64,000 nucleotides of DNA, taken from NCBI GenBank assembly GCA_002862435.1, contig PKDC01000006.1, positions 1 to 64,000 on the forward strand, in the 5' to 3' direction. Position 1 is the stretch's first letter, and each line of letters starts with the position of its first letter. Shown here piece by piece: positions 20,284 through 37,281 of this stretch. A program made the translations under genes and the position numbers. The stretch comes from Pseudomonadota bacterium. Its GTDB lineage: Bacteria; Pseudomonadota; Gammaproteobacteria; UBA5335. The notes below the pieces were generated by a model that was not told where the DNA came from, ran no database searches, and was given only the letters and a program-made list of their open reading frames with translations.

Positions 20284-21466
20284 GCCCTTTCCCTTCGATC
20301 CGGAAGCCAACCTGGCTCCCTACGCGGCACACAGCCGCAACAGCCACGGACGTCAGCACCCGGAACCGACTCCGCCCTATCGCACCGAATTCCAGCGTGA
20401 TCGCGACCGCATCGTCCATTGTGGTGCGTTCCGTCGACTGGAATACAAGACCCAGGTATTCGTCAACCATGTCGGCGACATGTACCGCACCCGCCTCACC
20501 CACACCCTGGAAGTGGCCCAGATTGCCCGCAGCATCGCCCGCGCCCTGCGCCTCAACGAGGACCTGGCGGAAGCCATCGCGCTCGCCCACGACCTGGGCC
20601 ACACCCCCTTCGGCCATGCCGGCCAGGATGCGCTCAACGCCTGCATGCGCCCCTATGGCGGCTTCGAGCACAACCGCCAGTCGCTGCGGGTGGTGGACAC
20701 GCTGGAAGCCCGGTATGCCGAATTCGACGGTCTCAACCTGTGCTTCGAGACTCGCGAGGGCATCCTCAAGCATTGCGCCATCGCCCATGCGCGAGAACTG
20801 GGTTCCGTCGCGGCGCGCTTCCTGAACAACCAGCAACCGAGCCTGGAAGCCCAGCTCACCAACCTGGCCGACGAAATCGCTTACAACAACCATGACGTGG
20901 ACGACGGGCTGCGGGCGGGCCTGATCAGCGTCGATCAGCTCCAGCAGCTTGACTTGTTCGCCGCGCCCTATCGCGCCGTGACGGCGCAGTATGGCGCGCT
21001 GCCGCCGCGCCGACACATCGCCGAAACCGTACGGCGCATGATCAACGCTCAGGTCTGCGATCTGATCGAAACCAGCGCCGCCCGACTGGCGAGCGTCGCG
21101 CCCCCCGACCTCGATGCCGTACGCGCCCAGCCCGCGCCCTTGATCGCCTACAGCGAGGCCATGGCTGCGCAGAATCTCGCCCTCAAGCGTTTCCTCTATC
21201 GCGCGCTGTACCGCCACCCCCAGGTGGATGCCATGACCGATGAGGCGCGCCGGTTCATTCAGGCCTTGTTCACCCACTTCATGGCCCATCCCGAAGCCCT
21301 TCCTGCCGAGACGGCGAAAAAGGCGCAAAACTTGCTTTCCCAACAGGGGATAAGGGGTCAGGCGCGGACCGTAGCCGACCATATTGCCGGCATGACCGAC
21401 CGCTACGCCGTCGCCGAATGCCGCCGCCTGAGGCTTGTGCAACCGGATCCCGGCTCGTCGGTGTAG
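20273..21466 (+). CDS. dgt: dGTP triphosphohydrolase-like protein (HD domain)
   Basis: A 397-residue member of the dNTP triphosphohydrolase family, which cleaves dNTPs to deoxynucleoside and triphosphate. The start is the GTG at 20273, inside the end of aroB, with a GGAG ten bases upstream. Metal ligands of the HD domain are visible: His77 in [11 protein letters not shown], and His106-Asp107 in [12 protein letters not shown]. The second half has [18 protein letters not shown], giving the distal Asp. It matches the type 2 family, whose in vivo substrate is often unclear. It stands where Pseudomonas has damX, between aroB and gltB. Confidence 0.92.
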   Translation: MALEPFPFDPEANLAPYAAHSRNSHGRQHPEPTPPYRTEFQRDRDRIVHCGAFRRLEYKTQVFVNHVGDMYRTRLTHTLEVAQIARSIARALRLNEDLAEAIALAHDLGHTPFGHAGQDALNACMRPYGGFEHNRQSLRVVDTLEARYAEFDGLNLCFETREGILKHCAIAHARELGSVAARFLNNQQPSLEAQLTNLADEIAYNNHDVDDGLRAGLISVDQLQQLDLFAAPYRAVTAQYGALPPRRHIAETVRRMINAQVCDLIETSAARLASVAPPDLDAVRAQPAPLIAYSEAMAAQNLALKRFLYRALYRHPQVDAMTDEARRFIQALFTHFMAHPEALPAETAKKAQNLLSQQGIRGQARTVADHIAGMTDRYAVAECRRLRLVQPDPGSSV

Positions 21467-21488
21467 CTGGCAATGACCTCGGTATGCG

Positions 21489-21518
21489 TTGAACCACCTG
21501 AAAGCTGCGGGATATACT
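21489..21518 (+). promoter_or_regulatory. Sigma-70-like promoter of gltBD
   Basis: TTGAAC (21489-21494) and TATACT (21513-21518) are spaced by 18 bases. Transcription would begin near 21525 and leave a leader of about 147 bases before the gltB ATG. I see no known riboswitch in that leader. Confidence 0.55.
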
Positions 21519-21671
21519 GATTGGCCGCCCTGCGCTCATGGCGCGCGGCCGCTGATTGCCGGGCCAGCTTGCCTGGGGCCGAACGCCGCGGAAGGCTTGG
21601 CCTTTCCCCATTGATCACCACCTGTCATCGCGGGGCCTGCGCGGCTCCGCCTTCAGCCAGCAGAGCACGCC

Positions 21672-28309
<6,638 letters not shown>

Positions 28310-28313
<4 letters not shown>

Positions 28314-29380
28314 GCGATTCACGTCCAATCAACGACCGCTTTCTGCGCGCGCTGGCCCGCGAGCCGGTGGATCGCACCCCGGTGTGGATGATGCGCCAGG
28401 CGGGCCGTTACCTGCCGGAATACCGCGCGGTGCGGGAACGCGCCGGGGATTTCATGACCCTGTGCCGCACCCCCGAGCTGGCCTGCGAGGTCACGCTGCA
28501 GCCCTTGCGGCGCTTTGCCCTGGATGCGGCCATCCTGTTCTCCGACATCCTCACCATCCCCGATGCGCTGGGGCTGGGCCTGCATTTTGTGGAAGGCGAG
28601 GGGCCGCGCTTCGAGCGCCCCTTGCGCACGCCGCAGGCCATTCACGATCTGCCGCCGCTGGAGGTTGAGACGGATCTCGCCTATGTCATGGATGCCGTGC
28701 GGCTGATCCGCCGCGAGCTGGACGGCCAGGTGCCCCTGATCGGGTTTTCCGGCAGCCCATGGACGCTGGCCTGCTACATGGTGGAAGGCGGCAGTCCGGG
28801 GGATTTTGCGCGCATCAAGACGCTTATTTATGACGCGCCGGAACTGGCCCATCTGCTGCTTGGGCGGCTCAGCGCTGCTGTCACGGCGTATCTCAACGCG
28901 CAAATCCGCGCCGGCGCACAGGCCGTGCAGATTTTCGATACCTGGGGCGGCGTATTGAGCGGGCGGGCTTTCGAGGCGTTTTCCCGCAGCTACCTCCACC
29001 GCATCGTGGCAGGACTGATCCGTCACCACGCAGGCCGCAAAGTGCCCGTGGTCGTCTTCACCAAAGGGGGCGGACTGTGGCTGGACGCGCTCGCCGACAC
29101 CGGCGCCGATGCGCTGGGGCTGGACTGGACGGTGGACTTGGGCGCGGCGCGGCGCCAGGTCGGCGCGCGGGTCGCGCTACAGGGCAATCTTGACCCGGCC
29201 GTATTGCGGGCGCGGCCGACGGTGATCCGAGAAGAAGTGGGCCGCCTGCTGGCCGCCTACGGCGCGGGCAGTGGCCACGTTTTCAATTTGGGACACGGCA
29301 TCACGCCGGACATTGCGGTCGAGCATGCCCAGGCCTTCATCGAGGCGGTGGGAGACCTGAGTCCGGCTTATCACCGCTGA
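28310..29380 (+). CDS. hemE: Uroporphyrinogen decarboxylase
   Basis: Removes four carboxyl groups from uroporphyrinogen III to give coproporphyrinogen III in haem synthesis. The 356-residue protein has the two family signatures [16 protein letters not shown] (about 24-39) and [17 protein letters not shown] (about 145-161). It also shows the invariant Asp in [26 protein letters not shown], and the closing [10 protein letters not shown]. It overlaps pyrF by four bases and faces phoU convergently with only 20 bases between. Confidence 0.97.
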
Positions 29381-29400
29381 AGGTGTCAAGCGCTTAGCCC

Positions 29401-30174
29401 TCAATCCGCGCCGGGAAACTCCCCGCGTTCCCCACCTGGAAACGAGTCGTCCGGGGGCAGATCGAGATTTTCGCTATTCGGATCGCATTTCTGGTGGCGC
29501 ACGTCCTCGCCGGACACCAGATAGACCACGTACTCGCCCACATGGCGGGCGTAATCGCCGATACGCTCCAAGGCCTTGATGACCTGAGTCAACGTAATCA
29601 CCTGCCCCACATTGCGGGCGTCTTCCATGACATACGTCGTGAGGCGGCGCAGGCCCGCCTGGAACTCGGCATCCAGTTCCCGCCGACTGGCCGCCACTGT
29701 CTGGGCCTGGTCCAAATCCAGCCGATCCAGCGCATCCAGCGCGCGCTGCAGCAATTCCACCACGCGCCGGCCCATGGCCTGGACATCCCACATCAGGGTA
29801 TCGCCGGGATCGGCGCGAAAGCCATCGAACAGCAGCAAGGCCAGACGCGCCACCTTGTTGGCCTCATCCCCCACCCGCTCCAGTTCATTGACGGTCTTGG
29901 CGAAGGCCATGACGATGCGCAGATCCCGCGCCACCGGCGCCCGCCGCGCGATGATCGAGATGATCTCATCGTCGATGGTCACATCGAGCCGGTTGACTTC
30001 CCATTCGCGGTGGATCACCGAGCGGGCGACGTGGGCATCGCGGTCTTGCAGGGCAGCCAGCGCGTTGCGGGTCTGGTGAAGCGCGAGCCCCCCCAGTTCC
30101 AGCACCCGCAGGTGAAGATGGTTGAGCTCGCCGTCGTAACGCCGGACGGTATGACCTTCGAGGCTGGGGCTCAT
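29401..30174 (-). CDS. phoU: Phosphate-specific transport system accessory protein PhoU
   Basis: A 257-residue cytoplasmic all-alpha protein that links PstSCAB to PhoR signalling and represses the Pho response when phosphate is plentiful. It has two three-helix repeats. Each carries the metal-site pattern: VNELERVGDEANKVARL (about 90-106) and IKALERIGDYARHVGEYVVY (about 205-224). The ATG at 30174 is preceded by AGGAGGGAA and gives the expected length; the frame extends upstream without resemblance. It is the last gene of pstSCAB-phoU. Confidence 0.95.
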   Translation of the reverse strand: MSPSLEGHTVRRYDGELNHLHLRVLELGGLALHQTRNALAALQDRDAHVARSVIHREWEVNRLDVTIDDEIISIIARRAPVARDLRIVMAFAKTVNELERVGDEANKVARLALLLFDGFRADPGDTLMWDVQAMGRRVVELLQRALDALDRLDLDQAQTVAASRRELDAEFQAGLRRLTTYVMEDARNVGQVITLTQVIKALERIGDYARHVGEYVVYLVSGEDVRHQKCDPNSENLDLPPDDSFPGGERGEFPGAD

Positions 30175-30226
30175 GGCCAGTTCCCTCCTGAGGCAACGGA
30201 TTCCTGACCCATCGCGATTATTGCAC

Positions 30227-31117
30227 TCAGCCGAAGCGGCCGGTGATGTAGTCTTCGGTGAGTTTATGCTGGGGATTGGTGAAGATCTGCTCGGTGGCAC
30301 CCACTTCGATCAGATCGCCCAGATGGAAGTAGGCCGTGCGCTGGGACACCCGGGCGGCCTGCTGCATGGAATGGGTCACGATGCAGATCGAGAATTGCTG
30401 ACGCAGTTCGTCGATCAGCTCCTCGATCTTGGCGGTGGAGATGGGATCCAGCGCCGAACAGGGCTCATCCATCAGGATCACTTCAGGCTGGACGGCGATG
30501 GTGCGAGCGATGCACAGGCGCTGTTGTTGGCCACCCGACAGGCCGGTGCCCGGCTTGTCCAGGCGATCCTTCACCTCATCCCACAAGCCGGCGCGGCGCA
30601 GGCTGAACTCCACCACTTCATCGAGTTGGGCGCGGCTACGGGCTAGACCATGGATGCGCGGGCCAAAAGCCACGTTTTCCCAGATCGACTTGGGAAAGGG
30701 ATTGGGCTTCTGGAACACCATGCCGACCTGGGCCCGCAAGGGCACCACGTCGATTTCACGGGCATTGATGTTGCGCTCGTCCAACAGGATGTCGCCGGTC
30801 ACACGGCAGCCGTCGATGGTGTCATTCATCCGGTTCAGGCAACGCAGGAAGGTGCTCTTGCCGCAGCCGGACGGGCCGATCATGGCCAGCACCTCGTTGC
30901 GCCCCACATCCAGGTTGACATTCTTGATGGCCTGAGCAGTGCCATAGTAGACATTGATGTCATTGCAGCGAATGCGGGGATCGGCGACCCGCGCCTCACC
31001 CACGGTGCGTCGCACTTCCCGGTCCACTGTCGCTGTCGCCTGGAGATCGCCGCGGTCGGGCGCCCGGAAAACAGTTTCCTTGGTCTGTTGCTGCGTTTCA
31101 TTCATGGAAGTTTCCAT
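30227..31117 (-). CDS. pstB: Phosphate ABC transporter ATP-binding protein
   Basis: ATPase of the high-affinity phosphate importer. The 296-residue protein has an extra N-terminal tail of about 45 residues, then Walker A in [21 protein letters not shown], the Q-loop region [22 protein letters not shown], signature [17 protein letters not shown] and Walker [14 protein letters not shown]. The ATG at 31117 has a GGGAG just upstream; a second in-frame ATG at 31105 would remove four residues. Confidence 0.97.
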   Translation of the reverse strand: METSMNETQQQTKETVFRAPDRGDLQATATVDREVRRTVGEARVADPRIRCNDINVYYGTAQAIKNVNLDVGRNEVLAMIGPSGCGKSTFLRCLNRMNDTIDGCRVTGDILLDERNINAREIDVVPLRAQVGMVFQKPNPFPKSIWENVAFGPRIHGLARSRAQLDEVVEFSLRRAGLWDEVKDRLDKPGTGLSGGQQQRLCIARTIAVQPEVILMDEPCSALDPISTAKIEELIDELRQQFSICIVTHSMQQAARVSQRTAYFHLGDLIEVGATEQIFTNPQHKLTEDYITGRFG

Positions 31118-31148
31118 CAGATCAGTCTCCCGAGGGGGCGTAAGTCTA

Positions 31149-32447
31149 TCACCAGCGACGCTCGAACCGCCGCCGCAGAATCACGGCCAACGCATTCATG
31201 CTGAGCAGAAAAACCAGCAGCACCATAATGGCCGCCGAGGTGCGCTCGGCGAAACCCAGTTCAGGGCTGTCGGCCCATAAGTAAATTTGTACCGGCAAAG
31301 CGGTGGCTGGATCGAAGACGCCCTTGGGCACATCGACGATAAAGGCCACCATGCCGATCATCAGCAGGGGCGCGGTCTCCCCCAGAGCGCGCGCCATGCC
31401 GATGATCATGCCCGTCAGGATGCCCGGCATGGCCAGCGGCAACACATGGTTGGTCACGGTCTGCAAGGGCGAGGCGCCCACACCCAGCGCCGCTTCGCGG
31501 ATGGATGGCGGCACGGATTTCAGCGCCGCCCGACCCGCGATGATGATCGTCGGCAAGGTCATCAGGGTCAGCACCAAGCCGCCCACCAGGGGCGCCGAGC
31601 GTGGCAGGCCAAAAATGTTGATGAAAACCGCGAGCCCCAGCAGGCCAAACACGATGGAGGGCACGGCAGCGAGGTTGTTGATGTTGACCTCGATGAAGTC
31701 CGTCCAGCGATTCTTGGGCGCGAACTCCTCCAGATAGACCGCAGCCGCCACCCCCAGCGGGAAGGACAGCAGCATGGTCACCGCGAGGGTGAGGAAGGAC
31801 CCCATCACAGCGCCCCAGATGCCCGCCTGCTCCGGGGAACGGGAATCGCCGGTGCTCAGGAATTGCCAGTTGAAGCGCTGTTCGATCCGACCCTGCTGAA
31901 CCAGGGCGTCCATCCAGGCCAGCTCCTGGTCCGACACCCGTCGCTCGCTCTCGGGCAGGCTGCGGTCGATATGGCCCTTCTGCACCATGTCGATATCACC
32001 ACCCGCCGGAACCCACAAGCTCACGGTTTGGCCCAGCAGAGACGGGTCGTCCAGCAGCCGCTGGCGCAGAATATCCTCCGCCCCACTGCTCACCAGCGCG
32101 AACAGCTGACGCTGTTCGGCACGGCCCGTCACTTCCGGGAAGGCCTGGCGCAGCGCAGCCTTCATGACGGCGCCGTAATTGGCCGCCATCACCTGATTGC
32201 GATCGGCCGGATCAGCAATGTCCAGCAGCTCGGGGGCAAGCGTCGCCTCCATCTGGACCTGGGTCTGCCAGAAGGCCGTATAGCCCTTGCCGATGATGCT
32301 GATGAACAACAGCACCAGGAAGATCAAGGCCATCGTGATGGCCGCCACGCCGTAGAGCCGGAAGCGGCGTTCTGCCGCGCGGCGGCGGCCAAGGCCCGTG
32401 TTGATGACATCGACGGGGCGTGGCAAGGGGAGAATCTGGTTACTCAT
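31149..32447 (-). CDS. pstA: Phosphate ABC transporter permease PstA
   Basis: One of two permeases of the phosphate importer. At 432 residues it is longer than the usual 280-300 because of a large periplasmic insertion (about 60-200) after the first membrane helix. The C-terminal core has six helices and the permease loop [41 protein letters not shown] follows. I start at the ATG at 32447, which gives MSNQILPLP and overlaps pstC by eight bases. Confidence 0.95.
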   Translation of the reverse strand: MSNQILPLPRPVDVINTGLGRRRAAERRFRLYGVAAITMALIFLVLLFISIIGKGYTAFWQTQVQMEATLAPELLDIADPADRNQVMAANYGAVMKAALRQAFPEVTGRAEQRQLFALVSSGAEDILRQRLLDDPSLLGQTVSLWVPAGGDIDMVQKGHIDRSLPESERRVSDQELAWMDALVQQGRIEQRFNWQFLSTGDSRSPEQAGIWGAVMGSFLTLAVTMLLSFPLGVAAAVYLEEFAPKNRWTDFIEVNINNLAAVPSIVFGLLGLAVFINIFGLPRSAPLVGGLVLTLMTLPTIIIAGRAALKSVPPSIREAALGVGASPLQTVTNHVLPLAMPGILTGMIIGMARALGETAPLLMIGMVAFIVDVPKGVFDPATALPVQIYLWADSPELGFAERTSAAIMVLLVFLLSMNALAVILRRRFERRW

Positions 32448-33822
32448 ATTGTTCCCGATACTTGTTGACCACCCGCAGGGCAATCACGTTGAGCCCCAGG
32501 GTCACCAGGAACAGCACCAGACCCAGGGCAAATGCCGCCAGGGTTTTGGGGCTGTCGAACTCCTGATCACCCGTCAACAGGGTCACGATCTGCACCGTCA
32601 CCGTGGTCACCGACTCCAGTGGATTAAAGCTTAGATTGGCCGACAAGCCCGCCGCCATGACCACGATCATGGTCTCGCCGATGGCCCGCGAGATGGCCAG
32701 CATGATGCTGCCCACGATGCCGGGCAGAGCGGCAGGCAGCACCACCTTGCGAATCGTCTCCGAAGGCGTTGCGCCCAACGCATACGCCCCGTCCCGCAAG
32801 GATTGCGGCACGGCGTTGATGACGTCGTCCGACAAGGAGGAAACAAAGGGGATGATCATCACCCCCATCACCAGCCCCGCCGCCAGCGCGCTCTCGGAGG
32901 CCACGTCCAGACCCAGACTCATGCCCCAGGAACGAATGGCCGGTGCCACCACCAGCACGGCGAACACCCCATAGACCACCGTCGGAATTCCAGCCAGCAC
33001 CTCCAGCAAGGGCTTGGCCACCGAGCGGAAGGCGGGCGCTGCGTATTCGGAAAGATAGATGGCCGACAACAGGCCAATCGGCACCGCCACCACCATGGCA
33101 ATGGCCGAAATCAGCGCCGTGCCGACGAAGATCGGGACGGCCCCGAAGGCGCCGGAAGAGCCGACCTGGTCGGCGCGCATGGCCATCTGGGGACTCCAGG
33201 ACGTGCCAAACAGGAATTCGGTGACCGGCACCAGCCGGAAAAACAGGATCGATTCGAAGACCACCGACAGCACGATGCCAAGGGTGGTCAGGATGGCCAC
33301 ACTGGCGGCGGCCATCATCAGCACCATCACCAGCCGCTCCACCGCGTTGCGGGCGCGCTGCTGGGGATGAATGCGCGTCAGGGTGAATGCCGCCCCGAGT
33401 ACGGCGAGTACCAGGACCACCACAGCCAGCGCTGCATAAGCCATACCCTGCAAGCGGTCCCAATGCTGCGCCGCAGACACCACGGCCGGATTGGCGTTCT
33501 CGGCAGCAACCAGACCCATCCGCACATTGCGGATGTCGTTGAGCAAGAGGTTGATGCGGCCGGCATCGCCGCCGTGCAGGGACTCGGGAAGCTGGGCCAC
33601 CACCAGGTGGGCAATCACCGCGCCATCAAACGCGGTCCAGGCGATCAATACCAGCAAGGCAGGTAGCACGCACCACATGGCTGCATAGAGCCCGTAGTAC
33701 ACCGGCAGGGAATGCAGGTCGCGCAACTGGCCGTCGACCAGCCTGAACGCGCGCCGCCGACCCATCTGATAGGCCGCCAAGCTCAAGAGGAGCAGAACAG
33801 AAATCAAAATGAGCTGATTCAT
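32440..33822 (-). CDS. pstC: Phosphate ABC transporter permease PstC
   Basis: The other permease of the phosphate importer, 460 residues. Like PstA it carries an N-terminal extension, here about 180 residues with two or three helices before the permease core. The core includes YLSEYAAPAFRSVAKPLLEVLAGIPTVVYG and the EAA-like loop DGAYALGATPSETIRKVVLPAALPGIVG, then SRAIGETMIVVMAAG. The ATG at 33822 gives MNQLILISVLLLL; a TTG at 33837 is in frame but less likely. Confidence 0.95.
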   Translation of the reverse strand: MNQLILISVLLLLSLAAYQMGRRRAFRLVDGQLRDLHSLPVYYGLYAAMWCVLPALLVLIAWTAFDGAVIAHLVVAQLPESLHGGDAGRINLLLNDIRNVRMGLVAAENANPAVVSAAQHWDRLQGMAYAALAVVVLVLAVLGAAFTLTRIHPQQRARNAVERLVMVLMMAAASVAILTTLGIVLSVVFESILFFRLVPVTEFLFGTSWSPQMAMRADQVGSSGAFGAVPIFVGTALISAIAMVVAVPIGLLSAIYLSEYAAPAFRSVAKPLLEVLAGIPTVVYGVFAVLVVAPAIRSWGMSLGLDVASESALAAGLVMGVMIIPFVSSLSDDVINAVPQSLRDGAYALGATPSETIRKVVLPAALPGIVGSIMLAISRAIGETMIVVMAAGLSANLSFNPLESVTTVTVQIVTLLTGDQEFDSPKTLAAFALGLVLFLVTLGLNVIALRVVNKYREQYE

Positions 33823-33843
33823 GGCGCCATTCCGCAAGCAGAA

Positions 33844-33868
33844 GGGGGCAGGTTCAAACCCCGCCCCC
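33844..33868 (-). other. Hairpin between pstS and pstC
   Basis: GGGGGC (33844-33849) and GCCCCC (33863-33868) pair around a 13-base loop, between the pstS stop and the pstC start. There is no T-tract. Hairpins here often protect pstS mRNA so that the binding protein is made in excess; that role is inferred. Confidence 0.45.
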
Positions 33869-33880
33869 CGATGAACAGGA

Positions 33881-34921
33881 TTACTTCAAGGTCGCCAGCT
33901 TCTTGGTGTTTTCTGCGACCTGCTTGCGCTGGTCATCCGGCAGGGCGATCAGGCCTCGGTCGGCCAGATAACCCTCGGATCCGAAGGCCTTGTCGCTGGT
34001 GAACTCGGCCAAGAATTCCGGAATCCCCGGAATCACGCCGACATGGGCCTTCTTGACGTAGAAGAAGAGGGGACGCGACAGGGGATAAGCGCCGCCGGCA
34101 ATGGACTCATAGGTCGGGCGCGAGCCGTTGATGATGGCCGGCTTCACGGTGGCGAGGTTCTCTTCCAGGAAGCTGTAGCCGAAGATGCCATAGGCATCCT
34201 TGTTGGCGCCCAGCTTCTGGACGATCAGGTTGTCGTTCTCGCCCGCCTCGATGAAGGCGCCATCTTCACGCACCGTGTGACAGGCCGCCTTGAAAGCCTT
34301 CTCATCCTTCTCCTTCATTTCCTTCAGCAGGGGAAAGCCCTTGCAGCCCCCTTCCATCCCCAGCTCCACAAAGGCGTCACGCGTACCGGAAGTGGGCGGA
34401 GGACCCAGGACTTCGATCTTCTGCTTGGGCAGACTGGGATCGATGTCGCTCCACATCTTGTAGGGATTGGGGACCAGCTTGTCACCGGACTTGGGATCGG
34501 GGATATTCTTGGCCAGGGCCAGATAGAGCTGCTTGAGCTCCAGTTCCAGGGACTTGGCGGCCTTGCTGTGGGCCAGCACGATGCCGTCAAAGCCGATCTT
34601 GACCTCGACGATGTCCTTCACGCCATTTTTCGCACAATCTTCTTTCTCGGAGGACTTGATGGCGCGTGAGGCATTGGAGATGTCGGGATGCTGGACGCCA
34701 ACACCACCGCAGAACAGCTTGAAGCCGCCGCCGGTGCCGGTGGACTCCACCTTGGGGGTCTTGAACTGACCGCTCTTGCCGAACTGCTCGGCCACCACGG
34801 TGCTGAACGGATAGACTGTGGAGGAGCCGACGATGCTGATGTAGTCCCGGGCCTGGGCCGCCATGGGTGCTGCCAGGGTGGCCGCGGTGGCGAGAGCGAG
34901 ACAACTGATCTTCTTGCGCAT
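33881..34921 (-). CDS. pstS: Phosphate ABC transporter substrate-binding protein
   Basis: Periplasmic phosphate-binding protein, 346 residues. The signal peptide MRKKISCLALATAATLAAPM ends near AAQARD. The phosphate-binding start ISIVGSSTVYPFSTVVAEQF is present, as are ESTGTGGGFKLFC and GPPPTSGTRDAFVELGM. The C-terminal YSFLEENLATVKPAIINGSRPTYESIAGG is typical of the marine/proteobacterial PstS subtype. First gene of pstSCAB-phoU. A TATAGT hexamer on the minus strand (35035-35030) could be the -10 box, but I cannot find a convincing Pho box in front of it. Confidence 0.96.
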   Translation of the reverse strand: MRKKISCLALATAATLAAPMAAQARDYISIVGSSTVYPFSTVVAEQFGKSGQFKTPKVESTGTGGGFKLFCGGVGVQHPDISNASRAIKSSEKEDCAKNGVKDIVEVKIGFDGIVLAHSKAAKSLELELKQLYLALAKNIPDPKSGDKLVPNPYKMWSDIDPSLPKQKIEVLGPPPTSGTRDAFVELGMEGGCKGFPLLKEMKEKDEKAFKAACHTVREDGAFIEAGENDNLIVQKLGANKDAYGIFGYSFLEENLATVKPAIINGSRPTYESIAGGAYPLSRPLFFYVKKAHVGVIPGIPEFLAEFTSDKAFGSEGYLADRGLIALPDDQRKQVAENTKKLATLK

Positions 34922-35093
34922 GGATATAGTCCTCTGGGATCGATGATTGGATGAGAATCAACAATGGCGGGCGCACCGGAAATCGAAGGCCGCCGCCCCA
35001 TTCACCGGCAGGGCCGATGCTGCGGGTGGACTATAGTGGGGGCGGCAAGGCGCAACTACCTGCAATCTATGTCAATCATGTGACGCTTTGATG

Positions 35094-36485
35094 TCAGGCC
35101 ACCTGCAGAGCCTTGATCTTGGCGAGGTAGGCCGGCATGTCGCATTTGCGTTCCAGTCCCGCCGCGTTCATGTAACGCACGGTGCCGAAGACGGGCCGCT
35201 CCGGCCAGGGCCGGTCGTGCAAGCCGAAGATCCAGCCCACGTTGGCATGGCTGTTGGGCGCCAGACCATCGAGGAAATAGCGGTGGTTCAGATCAAGACA
35301 GCGCCGGAAGGCTTCCTCGGGCGCGGGCGACCATTCGAGGATCTTCTTGCCCCAGTACATACGCAGGTGATTATGCATATAGCCCGTTAGCCGCGCCTGC
35401 GCCATGGCGGCATTCCAGTAGGGATCATGGGTTGCCCCCGCTTCCAGTATCTTCAGATCGTACAGATGGGGTCGCGGATCAGCGGCATGGGCGGCGAGGG
35501 TGGCACGCGCCCACGCCGGCAATCCGCCGTAAGCATCCCAGGCGCTGTTGCGGAGCACATGATTGTGGGCGAGTTCGCGGCGCACGATCAGTTCATCCAG
35601 GAATGCATCCCGATCCGCGTCGCTGCCCGCATTGGCTTGCGCAACGGCCAAAGCCACCCGGAGCGACGAAATCTGGCCGTATTGCAGGTAAGGCGACAGC
35701 CCCGAGACGTTTTCGGCCTCCGGATGGCGACGCGCAGTGGCGTAATTCGCCAGTCCCTGACCCAGGAACCGCTGCAGGGCCACCTCTGCCGCCGTGGATC
35801 CACCAGGGAAAAAGCGGCTGACCGTGGCGAGCGAGCGGTCAACGTCCAGCTCGGCGCACAGGGCATCCAGATCCGCCAGCGCTTCGCCGGTCACCGGCGG
35901 CCCGACCCGCGCCTGCCGGGGACATGGAGGCAATGCGTGCAGGTGTTCGGACAACAGGCGGTTCAGGCGCGGCCGCAGGGTGCGGGCCGCCACCTCCGCC
36001 CGCAGGCTCGCCGCATCGGCCGGGACCACCAGCTCGGTCTCCACCTGCCACACGGCGCAGGCGGCATCCCGTGCCACGTGCTCACGCCATGCCATCAATG
36101 GCGGCAGATAGGCGCGATCACAGATCATGCCGGCCGCCTCGCCCGCCAGCGCCAAGGCCACCTCGGGCGGTTCCCCCCAACGCACCACCAGCGGAATCCC
36201 CAGCGCGTCAAGTTCGGCGTGGGTCTCCGCCAGCCCCTCCAGCATGAAGCGGAAATGCCGCAAACCCGCCTGCGGATAGCGGCGCATCAAGCCAAACGCC
36301 ACCACCACCGGCAAGCCGAGCCGCTGGGCCTGGCCGCAAGCGAACAACAGCGCCGGATTATCCTGCGCCCGTTGCGCCTGTTGCATCCAATAGAGCACAT
36401 AGCGTCCCGCCCGCCAGGGCTGGCCATTGAGGCGGCGCACCCGGTCGGGATGAATGAACGGGGTGTTCTCAGGAAGCAAACTCAA
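35094..36485 (-). CDS. phr: Deoxyribodipyrimidine photolyase, class II
   Basis: Repairs cyclobutane pyrimidine dimers with blue light and FAD. The 463-residue protein matches class II photolyases: YVLYWMQQAQRAQDNPAL near residue 27, RRELAHNHVLRN in the FAD domain, and LTGYMHNHLRMYWGKKILEW. The closing PNSHANVGWIFGLHDRPWPERPVFGTVRYMN is also typical. The class II type is less common in bacteria than class I. It shares four bases with the GST-family gene upstream, so the two form a small operon. Confidence 0.93.
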   Translation of the reverse strand: MSLLPENTPFIHPDRVRRLNGQPWRAGRYVLYWMQQAQRAQDNPALLFACGQAQRLGLPVVVAFGLMRRYPQAGLRHFRFMLEGLAETHAELDALGIPLVVRWGEPPEVALALAGEAAGMICDRAYLPPLMAWREHVARDAACAVWQVETELVVPADAASLRAEVAARTLRPRLNRLLSEHLHALPPCPRQARVGPPVTGEALADLDALCAELDVDRSLATVSRFFPGGSTAAEVALQRFLGQGLANYATARRHPEAENVSGLSPYLQYGQISSLRVALAVAQANAGSDADRDAFLDELIVRRELAHNHVLRNSAWDAYGGLPAWARATLAAHAADPRPHLYDLKILEAGATHDPYWNAAMAQARLTGYMHNHLRMYWGKKILEWSPAPEEAFRRCLDLNHRYFLDGLAPNSHANVGWIFGLHDRPWPERPVFGTVRYMNAAGLERKCDMPAYLAKIKALQVA

Positions 36486-37204
36486 ACCGGAGCTGCGTCC
36501 GCGTGAGCGGGGGGATAAAAGCGCGCATTCATGCGTTCAACGAAATGGATCAGATTGGCATGCGCCGCGATCGCCTCTTTGACCGGCGCGTCGACTGGAA
36601 AAGCCAGCATCCCGGCCAGAAAGGCATGCGCCACGGCATCCAGGGTGCGGGGTTGTTCGCCGAGGAAGTAGGGTCGTGCGCCCAACAGAATCGCCAGCGC
36701 CTCCACATCCTCCGCGCCCAGGCTCTGGATCTCCGGCAGATCATGGCGCCCGAGGCCCTGCCCACGCAGGTCGCGCCGCAGGCTGCGCCGCACCAGCAAC
36801 GGCACCACATCCCGTAGCGGACGCGGCAGACCGCCAAAAAACACCTCCCGCGTCACGGCCCAGCCTTGAGGATCGATCCAGCGACTGTGCAGCATCACCC
36901 AGTAGAAATGATCCTCCAGCATGCGCGTCACAGCCGTGGACAGCGCGCGCTGTGGCGGGGTCAGGCCGGCGTCGGGATCAACACCGTATTGGGCACGCAA
37001 ATAGTCCAGGATCAGATGCGAGTCGCCCAGCAGCACCCCGTCATCCTCGATATAGGGCAGCTTGCCCTTGGGCGCCTTGCGCGGATCGCCGAGCAAGGCC
37101 TGATAGGGCAGGCCGGTCATGCGCAGCCAGGTTTCCAGCTTCATGCAGAACGGACTGGCATTGGGCAGGCCATAGGCCGGTGGAAACTGGTAAAGCCGAA
37201 TCAT
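36482..37204 (-). CDS. Glutathione S-transferase family protein (Fax/metaxin-like)
   Basis: A 240-residue cytosolic protein. The thioredoxin-like N-terminal domain reads MIRLYQFPPAYGLPNASPFC, then KLETWLRMTGLPYQ, then GKLPYIEDDGVLLGDSHLILDYL, where the Asp-Ser pair would hold the glutathione gamma-glutamyl group. The C-terminal helical domain ends with LDAVAHAFLAGMLAFPVDAPV. This layout resembles the failed-axon-connections/metaxin branch rather than classical detoxifying GSTs. It is translated in overlap with the photolyase. Substrate unknown. Confidence 0.85.
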   Translation of the reverse strand: MIRLYQFPPAYGLPNASPFCMKLETWLRMTGLPYQALLGDPRKAPKGKLPYIEDDGVLLGDSHLILDYLRAQYGVDPDAGLTPPQRALSTAVTRMLEDHFYWVMLHSRWIDPQGWAVTREVFFGGLPRPLRDVVPLLVRRSLRRDLRGQGLGRHDLPEIQSLGAEDVEALAILLGARPYFLGEQPRTLDAVAHAFLAGMLAFPVDAPVKEAIAAHANLIHFVERMNARFYPPAHADAAPV

Positions 37205-37281
37205 GCGGCGCCTCCTTTGCGAGCCTCATCTCTGCGGCGTTATAGCCCACTCGCCGCCTCGCCACCACCATCCTGCGGGAT

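Noticed and set aside
21525-21671. Riboswitch or attenuator in the gltB leader
   Set aside because: The leader is GC-rich but shows no leader peptide, terminator pair or known aptamer sequence.
35041-35093. A Pho box in front of pstS
   Set aside because: TGTCA-like pieces occur near 35070-35096 but with spacings of 9 and 13 bases and on the wrong strand, so they do not fit the 11-base repeat of PhoB sites.
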